Shown here: positions 1 to 11,337 of the stretch, one piece after another
How positions within the stretch are numbered: position 1 is the stretch's first letter
How the letters are laid out: the number at the start of each line of letters is the position of its first letter
Source: Phoenix dactylifera
Lineage: Eukaryota > Streptophyta > Magnoliopsida > Arecales > Arecaceae
Reading direction: 5' to 3'
NCBI RefSeq assembly: GCF_009389715.1
Contig: NW_024067692.1
Coordinates: forward strand, 1 to 64,000
DNA length: 64,000 bases
The notes under the pieces: model-generated
The model's input: only the letters and a program-made list of their open reading frames with translations
Told to the model about the DNA's origin: nothing
Databases searched by the model: none
Position numbers and translations under genes: made by a program

Positions 1-12
1 TGGAAGGCTAGG

Positions 13-1695
13 ATGAGGATATTTATCCAAGCTCAAGACTATGAGATTTGGACCACCATACTTAATGGACCATACATCCCATCAATTTTTGTAGAGGGTG
101 TTACTATACCCAAACTTAAAAAAGATTGGGATGACAATGATATTAGGAAGGCACAACTAAATGCCAAAGCAATGAATGTGCTTTATTGTGCCTTGACCGT
201 AATGAATTCAATAGAGTCTCTACTTGCAATTCTGCAAAAGAGATATGGGATAGACTTGAAGTGACCCACGAGGGCACGAATCAAGTAAAAGAATCTAAAA
301 TAAACATACTAGTTCATAAATATGAACTATTTAAGATGGAATCTAATGAAACTATCACTTGCATGTTTACTAGATTTACTGATATTGTCAATGGCCTAAA
401 AAGCCTTGGCAAAAATTATACTAACAGTGACCTTGTCAGGAAAACTTCGATGTTTGCCAAGGTCATGGAAGGCCAAAGTAACGGCAATCCAAGAAGCCAA
501 GAACTTGAACAAGCTTCCACTTGAGGAGCTTCTTGGATCCCTGATGACGCACAAGCTCACAATGAAACAATACAGCGAAGAAGAATCCTCTCATAAGAAA
601 AAGGTAATAGCCCTCAAATCTACTTCTTCTAACAAGGATTTATCATGCAGTAGCTGCAGCGAAGAAGAAGATAATAAGGGAGATGATGATGAGACTCTTC
701 TCGTACGAAAGTTCAGAAAGTTCATCAACCGGAAGAAGTCCTTTCATCAGAGGAGAGGTCCCTCAAGTTCCTACAACAAGGATAAAGGTAAGAAAAGAAA
801 AAATGAAGGAATCGGATGCTATGAATGCAAGAAGACGGGACATTTCAGAGTTGACTGTCCCTTGCTTAAGAAGGGCAGCAAATATAAGAAAAAGAAAGTC
901 CTCGTCTCCACTCTGTCGGACTCCGATTCATCATCATCATCATCGGATGAGGAACAAGAGGAAAAGGCCAACTTCTGCTTCATGGCGAATGAAAATGAGG
1001 TAACATCTGAAACGCATTTAGATTTTACCTTTGATGAATTGTATGATGCGTTTAATGAATTAATGGATGAATATAAGACAATAGATCTTAAGAATAAAGA
1101 GCTAAAACTAACCAATCAATCTCACCTCCATAAATACGATAAATTAATTAAGAATAAGGATTTTATCATTAAAAAAAATTTAGAACTTAAAATAAGCAAC
1201 CAAATGTTAATTAAAAAAACTAATACTTTAATTAAAGATAACGAAAAACTAGTCAAGAAAATTTCAGAACTTAAAAACGATAAACAAACTATAAGAGATA
1301 ATCTCACAAAAGACTTAAACATACTAAAAACAGAAAAACAAAAGCTAACAAAAGAACTTGAAAAATACAAACCTTTCGTTGAAAAGTTTACATATAGTTC
1401 CGAAAAATTGGAAATGATACTTAATAATCAACGAGTTGTGTTTAATAGAGCTGGTTTAGGATATAAACCTAAGAATAAGCAAAAGCTCCTTAGTAACTTT
1501 TTTGTGAAAGCAGGGAAAAGTAAAATTAAGAATATAACCTGTTTTTGCTGTGGAAAAGTAGGACATAAAGCTAATGTATGTGACCATAGAAAAATAGAAG
1601 CTGGAAGAAAAATTAAAAAGGGTTGGGTTCCAAAAGGAACCAACTTTACTAACCTTGAAGGACCCAAGAAAATTTGGGTACCTAAAATTGTATGA
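13..1695 (+). pseudogene. Sirevirus gag, frameshifted
   Basis: This encoded the Gag capsid and nucleocapsid protein. The reading frame starts in frame 1, continues in frame 3 from about 190, and returns to frame 1 near 430, so there are two compensating frameshifts in the capsid part. The last stretch is open to 1695. It carries a CCHC zinc knuckle CYECKKTGHFRVDC at 817-858, then an acidic/serine-rich linker, a long Lys/Asn/Leu-rich coiled-coil stretch, and a second knuckle CFCCGKVGHKANVC at 1540-1581. Two knuckles around a long coiled-coil spacer fit Sirevirus Gag. The start of the protein lies outside the window. It is clearly a relic but easy to recognise. Confidence 0.88.
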
Positions 1696-1708
1696 TCTCT
1701 TTGTGTAG

Positions 1709-3325
1709 GAGTGTCTTGCAGCCAAAGTCGACAAAAGCTGTTGGTACTTGGATAGTGGCTGCTCAAGACACATGACGGGTGACAAGGAGCAATTCTTCAC
1801 CCTAGAGCCAAAAAAGGGAGGTGCTGTGATATTTGGAGACAATAACCAAGGTCACATCGTTGGTATAGGTAAAGTACAAATCACCTCCTCAACCTTTGTT
1901 GATAATGTACGATTTGTAGATGGTCTTAAGCATAACTTACTTAGCATAAGTCAATTATGTGATAGGGGTTTTGATGTTCTGTTCAAGCCAACCCTATGCA
2001 TCATAACCAACTCAATTGACAATAGCTTAGTATTCAAAGGAATAAGACGTGGAAATGTATACGTAGTAGATCTTGAAGATCTTGCCAAAAATAACCCTTG
2101 CTTAGTAGCTAGTGATACTAAGGTTAATGATGCAAGTTGGTTATGGCACAGTAAGTTAGGTCATGCAAATATGGATACAATATCAAAACTGGTTAAAAGA
2201 GATTCCGTAATAGGTTTGCCAAAACTAAAAGTTGAGAAAAATAAAATTTGTGAAGCATGTCAATATGGCAAACAATCTAGGAGCTCTTTTAAATCCATAA
2301 ACTGTGTCACTACTTCTAGACCCCTTGAACTACTACACATGGATCTATTTGGACCAACTAGAACCTCAAGTCTTGGTGGAAACAAGTATGGCCTTGTCAT
2401 TGTAGATGATTTTTCTAGATACACATGGGTCATGTTCTTAGCTCATAAAGATGAAGCATTTTCAGTATTTAAGAAATTTCATAAGGAAGTTACTAATTCA
2501 AGAAATGCTTCAGTTATAGCTATTAGGAGTGATCATAGAACGGAATTTGAAAATCATCTATTTGACGAATTTTGTAGTAAAAAGGGGATAACTCATAATT
2601 TCTCTGCACCTAGGACACCACAACAAAATGGAGTTGTAGAAAGAAAGAATAGAACTCTAGAGGAAATGGCTAGAACCATGTTGTGTGAAAGTAACCTCCC
2701 TAAGTACTTTTGGGAAGAAGCCATTAATACATCATGTCATATACTAAATAGAGTTTTATTGAGACCCATTATAAAGAAAACACCTTATGAACTTTGGAGA
2801 AATAGAAAGCCCAAAGTAAACTATTTTCATGTTTTTGGATGTAGGTGTTTCATTCATAATAATGGCAAGGGTAACTTAGGTAAATTTGATTCTAAATCTG
2901 ATGAAGGTATCTTTTTGGGATATTCTACATCAAGTAAAGCTTATAGAGTATTTAACAAAAGAACCCTTATTATTGAAGAGTCTATACATGCATGTTGTTT
3001 TTGATGATACTAATGATATCTCTTCTAGCAAGAAAGTAGCTCTTGATGATGATGCAGAAATTTTTGAAGAAAAGATTGATGAGATGACATTACAAGAAGA
3101 TGAACCAAAGCTAATTAGAGAAGCATCAACAAGTCAAGAGGTAATTGTTGATCATGGACTAACTAAAGCTTGGAGGTATGCTCATGGTCATCCTAAGGAA
3201 TTAATTTTAGATGATCCCTCTCAACCTGTTAGAACTAGAGCATCTCTTAGGAACTTAAATAATCATCTAGCATTTGTCTCACACTTTGAACCTAAAAACA
3301 TAGAAGAAGCTGAAAATGATGCAAA
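1709..3325 (+). pseudogene. Sirevirus pol, protease-integrase part
   Basis: This is the N-terminal half of copia Pol. The aspartic protease active-site motif DSGCSRHMTG begins at 1751. The integrase zinc-binding HHCC region starts near 2147 (HSKLGHANM) and includes CEACQ near 2252. The integrase core shows the expected acidic residues in MDLFGP (about 2341), IRSDH (about 2524) and VVERKN (about 2634). The frame is open from the protease to 3004, then shifts near 2995 into frame 3 through an acidic linker. It shifts again near 3325, where a Trp codon has lost one base. Pol lies in a different frame from gag, which ends at 1695. Confidence 0.9.
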
Positions 3326-4789
3326 TTGATAAATGCAATGCAAGAAGAGCTAAACCAATTCACTAGAAATAAGGTATGGAACTTAGTTGAACGACCTACT
3401 AAATACTCAATAATAGGAACTAAATGGATATATAAAAATAAACTTGATGAAAATGGAATCGTGATTAGGAACAAGGCTAGACTAGTAGCAAAGGGCTATA
3501 ATCAAGAGGAAGGTATAGACTTTGATGAAACTTTTGCTCCTGTAGCTAGACTTGAAGCAATTAGATTGTTACTAGCATTTGCATGCTCTAAAGATTTCAA
3601 ATTATTTCAAATGGATGTAAAAAGTGCCTTTTTGAATGGGTATATTAATGAGGAGGTGTATGTAGAACACCCTCCTGGTTTTGAAAATCATCAATACCCC
3701 AATCATGTTTATAAACTAAACAAAGCACTTTATGGTTTGAAACAAGCTCCTAGAGCATGGTATGAAAGACTTAGCAAATTTCTGTTAGACCATGAATTCT
3801 CTAGAGGGAACGTTGATACTACACTGTATTTAGTAGTTCAGATTTATGTAGATGATATTATTTTCGGTGCTACTAACAATCGCCTCTGCGAAGAATTTGC
3901 TGACCTAATGCAGAGTGAATTTGAAATGAGCATGATGGGAGAGCTGAACTATTTTCTTGGGCTCCAAATCAAACAATCTAAAGAAGGCATCTTCATCTGT
4001 CAAGTAAAATACATCAAGGAGATGCTTAAGAAGTTTGATATGGAAGAAAACAAGTCAATCAGCACATCCATGAGTTCATCATGCAAACTAGACAAAGATG
4101 AATCAGGTAAATCAGTAGATCAAAAGATGTATAGAGGTATGATAGGATCTTTATTATATCTTACTGCAAGTAGACCTGATATCATGTTTAGTGTATGCAT
4201 GTGTGCTAGATATCAATCTAATCCTAAGGAATCACACTTAATTGCTGTTAAGAGAATCTTTAAATACCTAATAGGAACAAAAACCATAGGTTTATGGTAC
4301 TCTAAAGATTCGAGCATAAACTTAATAGGGTACACTGATTCAGACTTCGCTGGTTGCAAACTTGATAGAAAAAGCACCAGCGGGTCATGTCAATTCTTAG
4401 GAGAAAACTTAATCTCTTGGTTTAGCAAGAAACAAAACTCGGTTGCACTATTTACGGCTGAAGCCGAATATGTTGCTGCCGGGAGTTGTTGTGCTCAAAT
4501 CTTGTGGATTAAACAACAACTTGAAGATTATGGCATTAAACAAGATAAAATTTCCATTAACTGTGATAATATAAGTGCCATTAATCTAACTAAAAATTCA
4601 ATTTAGCATTCAAGAACTAAACACATTGAGATAAGACATCACTTCATAAGAGATCATGTACTGAATGGTGATGTGACACTTCAATTTGTTTGTACTGATG
4701 ATCAACTTGCTGATATCTTCACAAAACCTTTGAGTGAAGATCGATTTTGCATACTTAGAAGAGGGTTAGGAGTGATTGATCCATTCTAG
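3326..4789 (+). pseudogene. Sirevirus pol, reverse transcriptase-RNase H part
   Basis: This is a copia-type reverse transcriptase (RVT_2) followed by RNase H. Visible motifs are [56 protein letters not shown] and the catalytic YVDD at 3846. Just before YVDD the usual insert between the TTLY and VQIYVDD segments is shortened, which suggests a small in-frame deletion. RNase H shows TDSDFAG and TAEAEY. A TAG at 4604-4606 interrupts the RNase H C-terminus, after which the same frame continues to a final stop at 4787-4789. The enzyme would be truncated and probably inactive. Confidence 0.9.
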
Positions 4790-4944
4790 TGATACTCTCC
4801 TCTAGTTCATAGATTTTGAGGATTAGTTTATGTTGGACATAGGATTTCTTATCTATGATCATCAAATCAGTTCTTAAATCCTAGATAAGCCCATAACTCT
4901 CTCTTTTGGCACGAAAATAACAAGATTTTTGGTTGTGTGCTAGA

Positions 4945-5055
4945 GGTCGAGTCGACTCGGATACATTTTAGAGTCAACTCATGGGGGAGTCGACTCGCGC
5001 ATATTTGGGAGTCGACTCGAGGTCGAGTCGACTCGCGACTTACCGGAGTCGACTC
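4945..5055 (+). repeat. Cluster of GAGTCGACTC palindromes upstream of the env-like ORF
   Basis: About five exact copies and one variant of the 10-bp palindrome GAGTCGACTC lie within 110 bases, between the end of pol and the env-like ORF. The same palindrome fills the LTR at 7655-8605. The cluster lies about 180 bases upstream of the env-like start codon. That would suit a regulatory region for a subgenomic transcript, but the role is inference. Confidence 0.85.
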
Positions 5056-5233
5056 GAGGTCGGAAATCCGACTTTTAACCCTAAGCGGAATATTTTTCTT
5101 TTTACTTCTATTCACAGCCGACACTGTTCCAAAACCCTAGAGCCGTCTCCGAACTCGTCTCCGACCCATTCTAGGTCTTCTCCATCGAGTTTTCCTCCTA
5201 TTTTCCGTGTCTTTCCCCGTCTTTAGGTCAAAA

Positions 5234-6733
5234 ATGCCTAGGAAGGTCCTTGTCCCGAGCCGAAAGAGACCCGTCTCCGCGAGTGGGGCCGAGCGACGAT
5301 CCAAGGCTCGGAATGAATCGGCGAGGCCACCACCTCCGGTTCCTTCTCCGCCTAGGCCGGTTCCCTCGCGCTCATGCGCCGGGAAGGTTGTCTCTACCGG
5401 GAGGCAAGTCAACTTTGACTTCCTCTCCCGGAAAGGGTTCAACCTAGGGCATCACCTTAGGGCCCAGAGTTTAGAGTTTTTCTGCACACTTGACCTCCCT
5501 ACCTATCCAGGGTTAGTTAGGAAATTCTATGGTACTGACGCACGGGTTAGCGGGGGTATCCAGGAAACTGTTTTGGGTGTCCCTATTTTCATTTCGGAGG
5601 ACTTCATTGCTCGAGTCCTCCATCTCTCGAGTGAGGAGATTGTTCCCACACACCCCTCCGATAGGACAGAAGCCCTTACGGCCATTTTAGGGAGTCCACC
5701 TCTGTCCCCCATAGAGGTGGTGTTTGCAAATCAGCTTTCGGTTGAAATGCGGCTTCTCCTTAGTGTCATCTCTAGGACTCTTTTCCCAAAGACTGGTAGA
5801 TTTGACTTCATTTCCGAGAGAGACCTGGCCTTGATGTTCTACCTCCTCCAAGACACTCCCATCAACTTTCCAAAACTCATCTACAAATACCTTTGTGAAC
5901 CCCTAGACAAACCTAGGCTGAGTCTCCCTTACGGTATGTTATTCACTCTGATATTTAGACAGTTAGAGGTTCCTATCCCTGAGGGGGAACCCTCTCGCTC
6001 ACTGCGTTTTACAGATCGCATGGGTGAGGGGACCTTTCACCGGATGGGATTCCACAAGGTAGGGGGAGTCTGGGTTAGGAAATCATCCACATCCACATCT
6101 ACACCTTCTAACCCTACCACTCATCACTCATCCAGTCCCGATCATGATCAGGACCATGACATAGCTCCTCCCACTTTTTCTTCCACCTCTGCTCCTACCT
6201 ATACTGAGCCCTCCACCTCCACTGCCCCACCTTCTCAGCAGCAGCCCTTGGAGGTTCGGATATCCTCTGAGCAGCTCCGAGAGTTGAGGCAGGAGATAGT
6301 GAGGGAGCTGAGGGATGATCTCCTGAGAGAGCTAAGAGGTTCTCAGACTGCTCCCTCCACAGATTTAGTTCCCTCCTTAGCAGCCGTGACAGAGATGGTT
6401 GCAAATCTGAAGGAGGAAATATTCAATGTGCGAAGCCTAGTTCAAGCTCAATACTGGAACATGAGTGACGTCAAGGACGACACAAGGGAGATGCGAGACA
6501 GCATCAGACATGAGCTAGGCAACCAGAGTCAGGGTGCAGAGCGGCTAGCCAATGCGCTGATCTCCAAGCTTGACACCCTCCAAGAAAGTGTGACCCAGCT
6601 CACCACGATACAGTCTAGTGCCACCCCGGAGATCATCGAGCAGCTAGGGAACATCTCTGAGATGATAAATTTAGTCATGCAAATGAGTAGACTGAAAACG
6701 GGAGCCACATCCTCCACTACAAAGACAAATTAG
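5234..6733 (+). CDS. Sirevirus env-like ORF (putative plant transposon protein domain)
   Basis: An open frame of 499 codons lies between pol and the 3' LTR, where Sireviruses carry their env-like gene. The start chosen is the ATG at 5234, just after a pyrimidine-rich leader; an in-frame ATG at 5207 is possible. The N-terminus is basic and proline-rich (residues 1-60). The middle (about 65-265, from NFDFLSRKGF) resembles the conserved domain of plant transposon-associated proteins with Leu-rich helices. Residues 290-360 are Ser/Thr/Pro-rich. The C-terminus (about 360-490) is a heptad-rich coiled coil. I see no clear signal peptide or membrane span, so a true envelope role is doubtful. It is still open although gag and pol are broken. 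Confidence 0.8.
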   Translation: MPRKVLVPSRKRPVSASGAERRSKARNESARPPPPVPSPPRPVPSRSCAGKVVSTGRQVNFDFLSRKGFNLGHHLRAQSLEFFCTLDLPTYPGLVRKFYGTDARVSGGIQETVLGVPIFISEDFIARVLHLSSEEIVPTHPSDRTEALTAILGSPPLSPIEVVFANQLSVEMRLLLSVISRTLFPKTGRFDFISERDLALMFYLLQDTPINFPKLIYKYLCEPLDKPRLSLPYGMLFTLIFRQLEVPIPEGEPSRSLRFTDRMGEGTFHRMGFHKVGGVWVRKSSTSTSTPSNPTTHHSSSPDHDQDHDIAPPTFSSTSAPTYTEPSTSTAPPSQQQPLEVRISSEQLRELRQEIVRELRDDLLRELRGSQTAPSTDLVPSLAAVTEMVANLKEEIFNVRSLVQAQYWNMSDVKDDTREMRDSIRHELGNQSQGAERLANALISKLDTLQESVTQLTTIQSSATPEIIEQLGNISEMINLVMQMSRLKTGATSSTTKTN

Positions 6734-7471
6734 TGTATTTTTATCTGTTTTTATGATGTACAGTCCCTTAAGGACTCTTTTGATATGTAATCACACTTGT
6801 ACTCAAATTTGAATTTAATACAATGAGTAGAAATTTTCTTTCAAAATTGTGCATTCTTGAGTTCTTGTACTTTTCTGTGCTTTCTGCCTTTTTGCTATGA
6901 TGACAAAAAGGGGGAGAAAATATATTGAATTGAAATGTAAAGGAAATCAATAAAAAGAAAATTCTTAAAGCACAAAGTAATTTGTTCTAAGTAGATTCGA
7001 TACCTTGAGGCTCATTATCTCTCTATTGGGACTCCTAAAGGAGTAATCTCCAGAATCTATTCAAGGGATATTCGGAGATTAGTTGAATCATACTCAAGAA
7101 CAAATTGGCAGATTTTCCCTTTAAAACAAAAAATTTAAGCTCAAAAGCTTCAAGACATTAAAAGAAAATTCAGAGAATCTAAACAAAATTGAATGCATAT
7201 GTTGAGGGAGAGAATCTGAAATCTTAAGAAAGCAAATTCATTAAACACATATAAGCCAAATAATTGATTGCATGACATGAAGGCTTATATAATTTCAAAT
7301 GAAAGGGGGAGCTTTAACTTCAGAATTTACTGTTTCACACCTTTCAATTTTGGATAAATTAAATGACTAGACACTTGAATTCATTTCAAAACTTTATTAT
7401 AAATCTCCTTTTGGTTGAGTAATTCACTTTATAAATACTCAATGTTTTGTCATCATCAAAAAGGGAGAGAT
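6734..7471 (+). other. Sirevirus 3' untranslated region with repeated polypurine tracts
   Basis: AT-rich non-coding stretch between the env-like ORF and the 3' LTR. Purine tracts of the form AAAAAGGGGGAGA occur at 6905-6917, GAAAGGGGGAGC near 7300, and AAAAAGGGAGAGAT at 7458-7471 directly before the LTR. The last is the expected primer for plus-strand synthesis. Multiple tracts are a known Sirevirus feature. Confidence 0.8.
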
Positions 7472-9484
7472 TGTAGAGTGATTGATTATAACCCTATTTG
7501 ATTTTGATGAGCTCAAAGCATTTGAGTATATCTTATACTAATGAATTCAATCTAGTGTTTCAGCCAAATATTTGTGAATTTATGTTTAAGTATCTTTAGC
7601 TTTGGTTCAATACATTTTGGCTAAGAATGGAACTCAGTTTGAACCAAAGTCTGAAGCTCGAGTCGACTCCGAAAGATTACGAGTCGACTCCAAGTGTTTC
7701 AGAAGCTCTGGCACATGCTCGAGTCGACTCCGGTACACTACGAGTCGACTCCGACTGAGAACTGACAGAAAGACAGAAAGTTGATTTTCAGACCCTGTCA
7801 GCGAGTTGACTCCAGAAGGGTTCGAGTCGACTCCGATGGTTGCCGAGTCGACTCCCGACATTTCCGAGTCGACTTCAAAGGGTAACAGAAGAAAGACAGA
7901 ACAATGTATTTCAGACCCTGCAACCGAGTCGACTCCAGAAGGTTACGAGTCGACTCCGAAGTTTGGCGAGTCGACTCTTAGAGGAAAGCAAGACTAGAAG
8001 GCAGTTTAAGCCAAAATACAGAGGATCAGTTTTCGGATTCTGAGAGCCGAGTCGACTCCAACAAAGTGCGAGTCGACTCCGAGGCAGTTCAACTCAAAAC
8101 ACAGAGAAACAGTTTTCGGATCCTGAGAGCCGAGCCGACTCCAAGTACTCCCGAGTCGACTCCCAAGTCAGCCAAGTCGACTCCAGCAAAGTCCGAGTCG
8201 ACTCCAAGGCAGTTCAACTCCAAAGACAGAAGACCAGTTTTTCGGTGTCTGAGAGTCGAGTCGACTCCAGCAAAGTCCGAGTCGACTCCGAGGCAGTTCA
8301 ACTCCAAAGACAGAAGACCAGTTTTTCAGGCTCTGAGAGCCGAGTCGACTCCAAGAGAATCCGAGTCGACTCGAGGAAGTAAACCCGAAAGAAAGATCTT
8401 TGGATTCCTGAAAAACGAGTCGTCTCCGGAAGGGAGAGTCATCTCCGGACATTGGCGAGTCGACTCCAGGTTTGGCCGAGTCGACTCCAGAACGGGACAA
8501 CACTTTATTTCAAATTTTGAACAGTGGGCGAGTCGTCTCCAGTAAAGCATGAGTCGACTCCAGCAACAGCCGAGTCGACTCCAGATCGAGCGAGTCGACT
8601 CCGATCCCAACGGACACTGTGTCAGGAGTTGCAGGTTGTGCAGAACGGTTCTAAAAGTGTGTCTAACGGCTAGTTTTCGATGGGGATTGCTTAAATAGCC
8701 AGAGTGAACAGTAATAGACAAGTAGAGAGACACTCCATTCAAAGAAAAAGAGATTTCCACCTACCAAAGCTTCTCAAGAGTAAATACAAGTGAAAGAAGG
8801 AAGAAGTGCATTAAAAGTCTATCCTCCAAACGTCTTCCTCGCATTCAAGGCTCCCCTTCTGACAGCAAATCTTCAGCACACTCAAGAGGAGTTGCAGAGT
8901 TTGAGAAGCCTCCTTCTTCACATTCAAAAATCTGTTTGAGGGCTTCTAACTCTTCTTTATTCATATTGTTTATATTTGCTTTTCAAGAAGCTATCCTTGT
9001 ACTCTTTTCAAATTGCTTTTCTTACTTGATTCAATCAGGGGATTAAATCAAGGGTGTTAAGGTTGGTTGGTGAGCCGAGAGTAAAACCAACGTGTAAGAA
9101 TTCGATTGTGATCCCGGAAAAACAATCGGGTGGTTCTAGTCGGTGAGCCTGTGAAAACCGACCGAGTTCGTTGTGATCTCGTAAAACAACAAGTTGGGTT
9201 GTGAGCTTGTAAAACAACCGGCTGTAATCCGAGGGATTATAGTGAACTCCCAAGTGAAGCTTGGGGAGTGGACGTAGGAGCAAGGGTTAGCTCCGAACCA
9301 CTATAAAATCTCTTGTGTTTGTGATTGTTTAATTATCTCTCCCATTCCCTTCATCCACTGCATATAGTAAACTAATTAATCCACTTGCAATAAGGTTTAA
9401 TTAGTTACTCATTAAGTTTTAATTTGCAATTATTACTTAAAACCCAATTCACCCCCTACTCTTGGGTTGTCTTCTTGGGCAACA
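7472..9484 (+). repeat. Sirevirus 3' LTR (about 2.0 kb)
   Basis: Begins TGTAGAGTG immediately after the polypurine tract and ends CTTGGGCAACA, a typical Sirevirus LTR end. Length is 2013 bp. The first kilobase carries the palindrome cluster. TTAAG follows directly as the presumed target duplication. The flank after it matches a second, uninterrupted copy at 34319, which supports 9484 as the exact end. Confidence 0.88.
7655..8605 (+). repeat. Dense GAGTCGACTC palindrome array in the LTR
   Basis: I count about 22 exact GAGTCGACTC copies and roughly seven one-base variants (GAGTTGACTC, GAGTCGTCTC, GAGCCGACTC and others) in about 950 bp. Most sit in a CGAGTCGACTCC context, with spacing mostly between 18 and 70 bases. 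Part of the array is also a longer repeat: the stretch around 8185-8245 recurs at about 8255-8315. Clusters of palindromic motifs in Sirevirus LTRs are known from maize, but with a different sequence. Confidence 0.9.
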
Positions 9485-10149
9485 TTAAGAGTTACATAAC
9501 TTTCTATGCAAATTAAGCTAAGATAATTGGTTAATATATATGCACATAGGAACACGAAAGTTGGCATGGTGGATCTCATAAAGGCTGAAATGACCACCAA
9601 GATGGTCCGGTCGGAACTAATATGTCTACCACAAAATGGCTCAGTCACTCAAAACAATAAGTGTTTCTAAATTTCATGAACAGTTGCAAAAAATGCCATC
9701 CGTCTTGATCTAAGTAGTTGACTTGCTCAACTCATGATAAAATATGTAGCTGAATAACATTCATCTCCATAAGATATGTTAGGGTTCAGCTTGAATTGCA
9801 AAAAATAATGGTCCATCTCAAATATGGATCAGATATATATGATCCTTCTTGGACTCGAGGAATCAATTTTCCATTATTAATAATTCGAATATAATCAATC
9901 ATCAATTTGTGTACTTAATGATAATATATTCCATTCTTGGTTATTGACGATGTTTATTATATCTTTGGGATGTTTTTCACAGATCAACCGGACCAAAAAA
10001 AAATAGATTAAGGTCGAATCTAATTTTAGATCTTATTTAATTTGGAATATGCAAGTCTGATACAACCAAACTTGCCCATGTCCCTACCTAAAATATCATC
10101 AAGCTAATTATTCTCTAATTAATCCATATTAAATTGTCAAATATTTAAA
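9485..10149 (+). repeat. Duplicated block A, copy 1 (partner at 34319-34983)
   Basis: About 660 bp of AT-rich intergenic DNA that matches 34319-34983 in the same orientation, with scattered substitutions and small indels; by eye it is well over 85 percent identical. The match begins exactly where the Sirevirus LTR ends. I found no coding sequence. See the paired entry. Confidence 0.9.
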
Positions 10150-11337
10150 TTAGACAGAGCCATACCTACACCAATCAAGCAAATTCAACGGTAGAGCGAA
10201 TACTAAACCATTGACATAAAAATGGCATTTCTTTCCTCTTAGCAAAACATAGTGACCCATCGCAAATCTATTTCTTCTGGCACATCCTGCACGCGTGCAC
10301 TTAGCTATGCTTTTATAGGGCAAACAATATTATAGCTTGCACATATAGCGGCAAAAATTATTACCACTAGGAAATATGCAGAAAATGGCAACAAACAATT
10401 TGGCCATAAGAATATTTCTATTTTGCAGAGAAACTTTTGTTGCTGCGATAGTATTTTTTTGTGTCAAGTCTAGATATCAAGGAAGGATTACCTGCCTCCT
10501 TCTTGATAGCATGATACATGTGGGGAAGCTTCGTTTGCTATCCTTCACTCTTCTTCCTTCTAATGTTTCTATTGCTGGAGTTCTTTCTATTAAAATGTTG
10601 TAAATCTCTTTATAGGATAATATTGTTTCCTCTTAAATGTTAATTAATGGCTTTCTACATACACTGAATAAATAAATCAAGTTTGGATGTTACTCGATTC
10701 GAGGCACATTATGGAAGCGCTTCCTTCAAAATAAGATTTGCCATGCCCAGGTACAAATTCTTGACAGCAATTTACTCTTAAGATACAACGAACCACTTCG
10801 TGCTTTCCTTGAAATATACTCTAATAATATACTTGTCAACTCCGTATGCGCTGAAAATCAGCAAAATAAATTGAAAATAATTCTCCCTCACTTAATGCTC
10901 AATTTACTCTCTCAATTTCTCTTCTCTAATTCACCTGAGTGGTGTTGTTTAGTTGATACGAAGCACTATCTCCTTATCTATTTATAGATGTAAAAGGGTG
11001 AGTGTAATTGGATTCTTGGGTAGCCTTTAATTGGATGCATCCCTTCACATGATTCTTCTATTCATCATAGAATTTTAAAAGATGAAAGAGAAATGAAGAT
11101 GAAAACTAAATCTTATCTACTTAAAAAACTAAGTTCTTTGAGAATCTAAAATAAGAAGTTATATTTAAGTAGATATATAATAGTTAAATATCGAATATGG
11201 GACTATTCTTAAAACCTCAAAATTTTTAATTATATATTTTATTGATAAGCCAACACCTACAGTCTGACAGCATACTCGGTCATCACTATCGTGCTTTTAT
11301 ATAGAGGGATGGTATGAATTTATCATTAATTTTTTCA
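10150..11337. other. Intergenic, no gene recognised
   Basis: AT-rich DNA with no ORF resembling a known protein, no RNA gene and no clear terminal repeats. Confidence 0.6.

Larger units (their letters stand above)
1..9484 (+). mobile_element. Ty1/copia Sirevirus retrotransposon, 3' part (5' end outside window)
   Basis: The order gag, protease, integrase, reverse transcriptase, RNase H, env-like ORF, purine-rich tracts and long LTR is that of the Sirevirus (SIRE/Maximus) lineage of Ty1/copia elements. The window opens inside gag, so the 5' LTR and primer site are missing. The 3' LTR (7472-9484) starts TGTAGAG and ends GCAACA. The five bases after it, TTAAG, would be the target duplication if the unseen left end matches. 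gag and pol carry several frameshifts, an internal deletion in RT and a nonsense codon, so this copy cannot make a working polyprotein. The env-like ORF remains open. Confidence in the lineage is high because the env-like ORF, multiple polypurine tracts and LTR end all agree. Confidence 0.93.

Noticed and set aside
5234-6733. Independent host gene
   Set aside because: Position between copia pol and LTR and its transposon-associated domain mark it as part of the Sirevirus.
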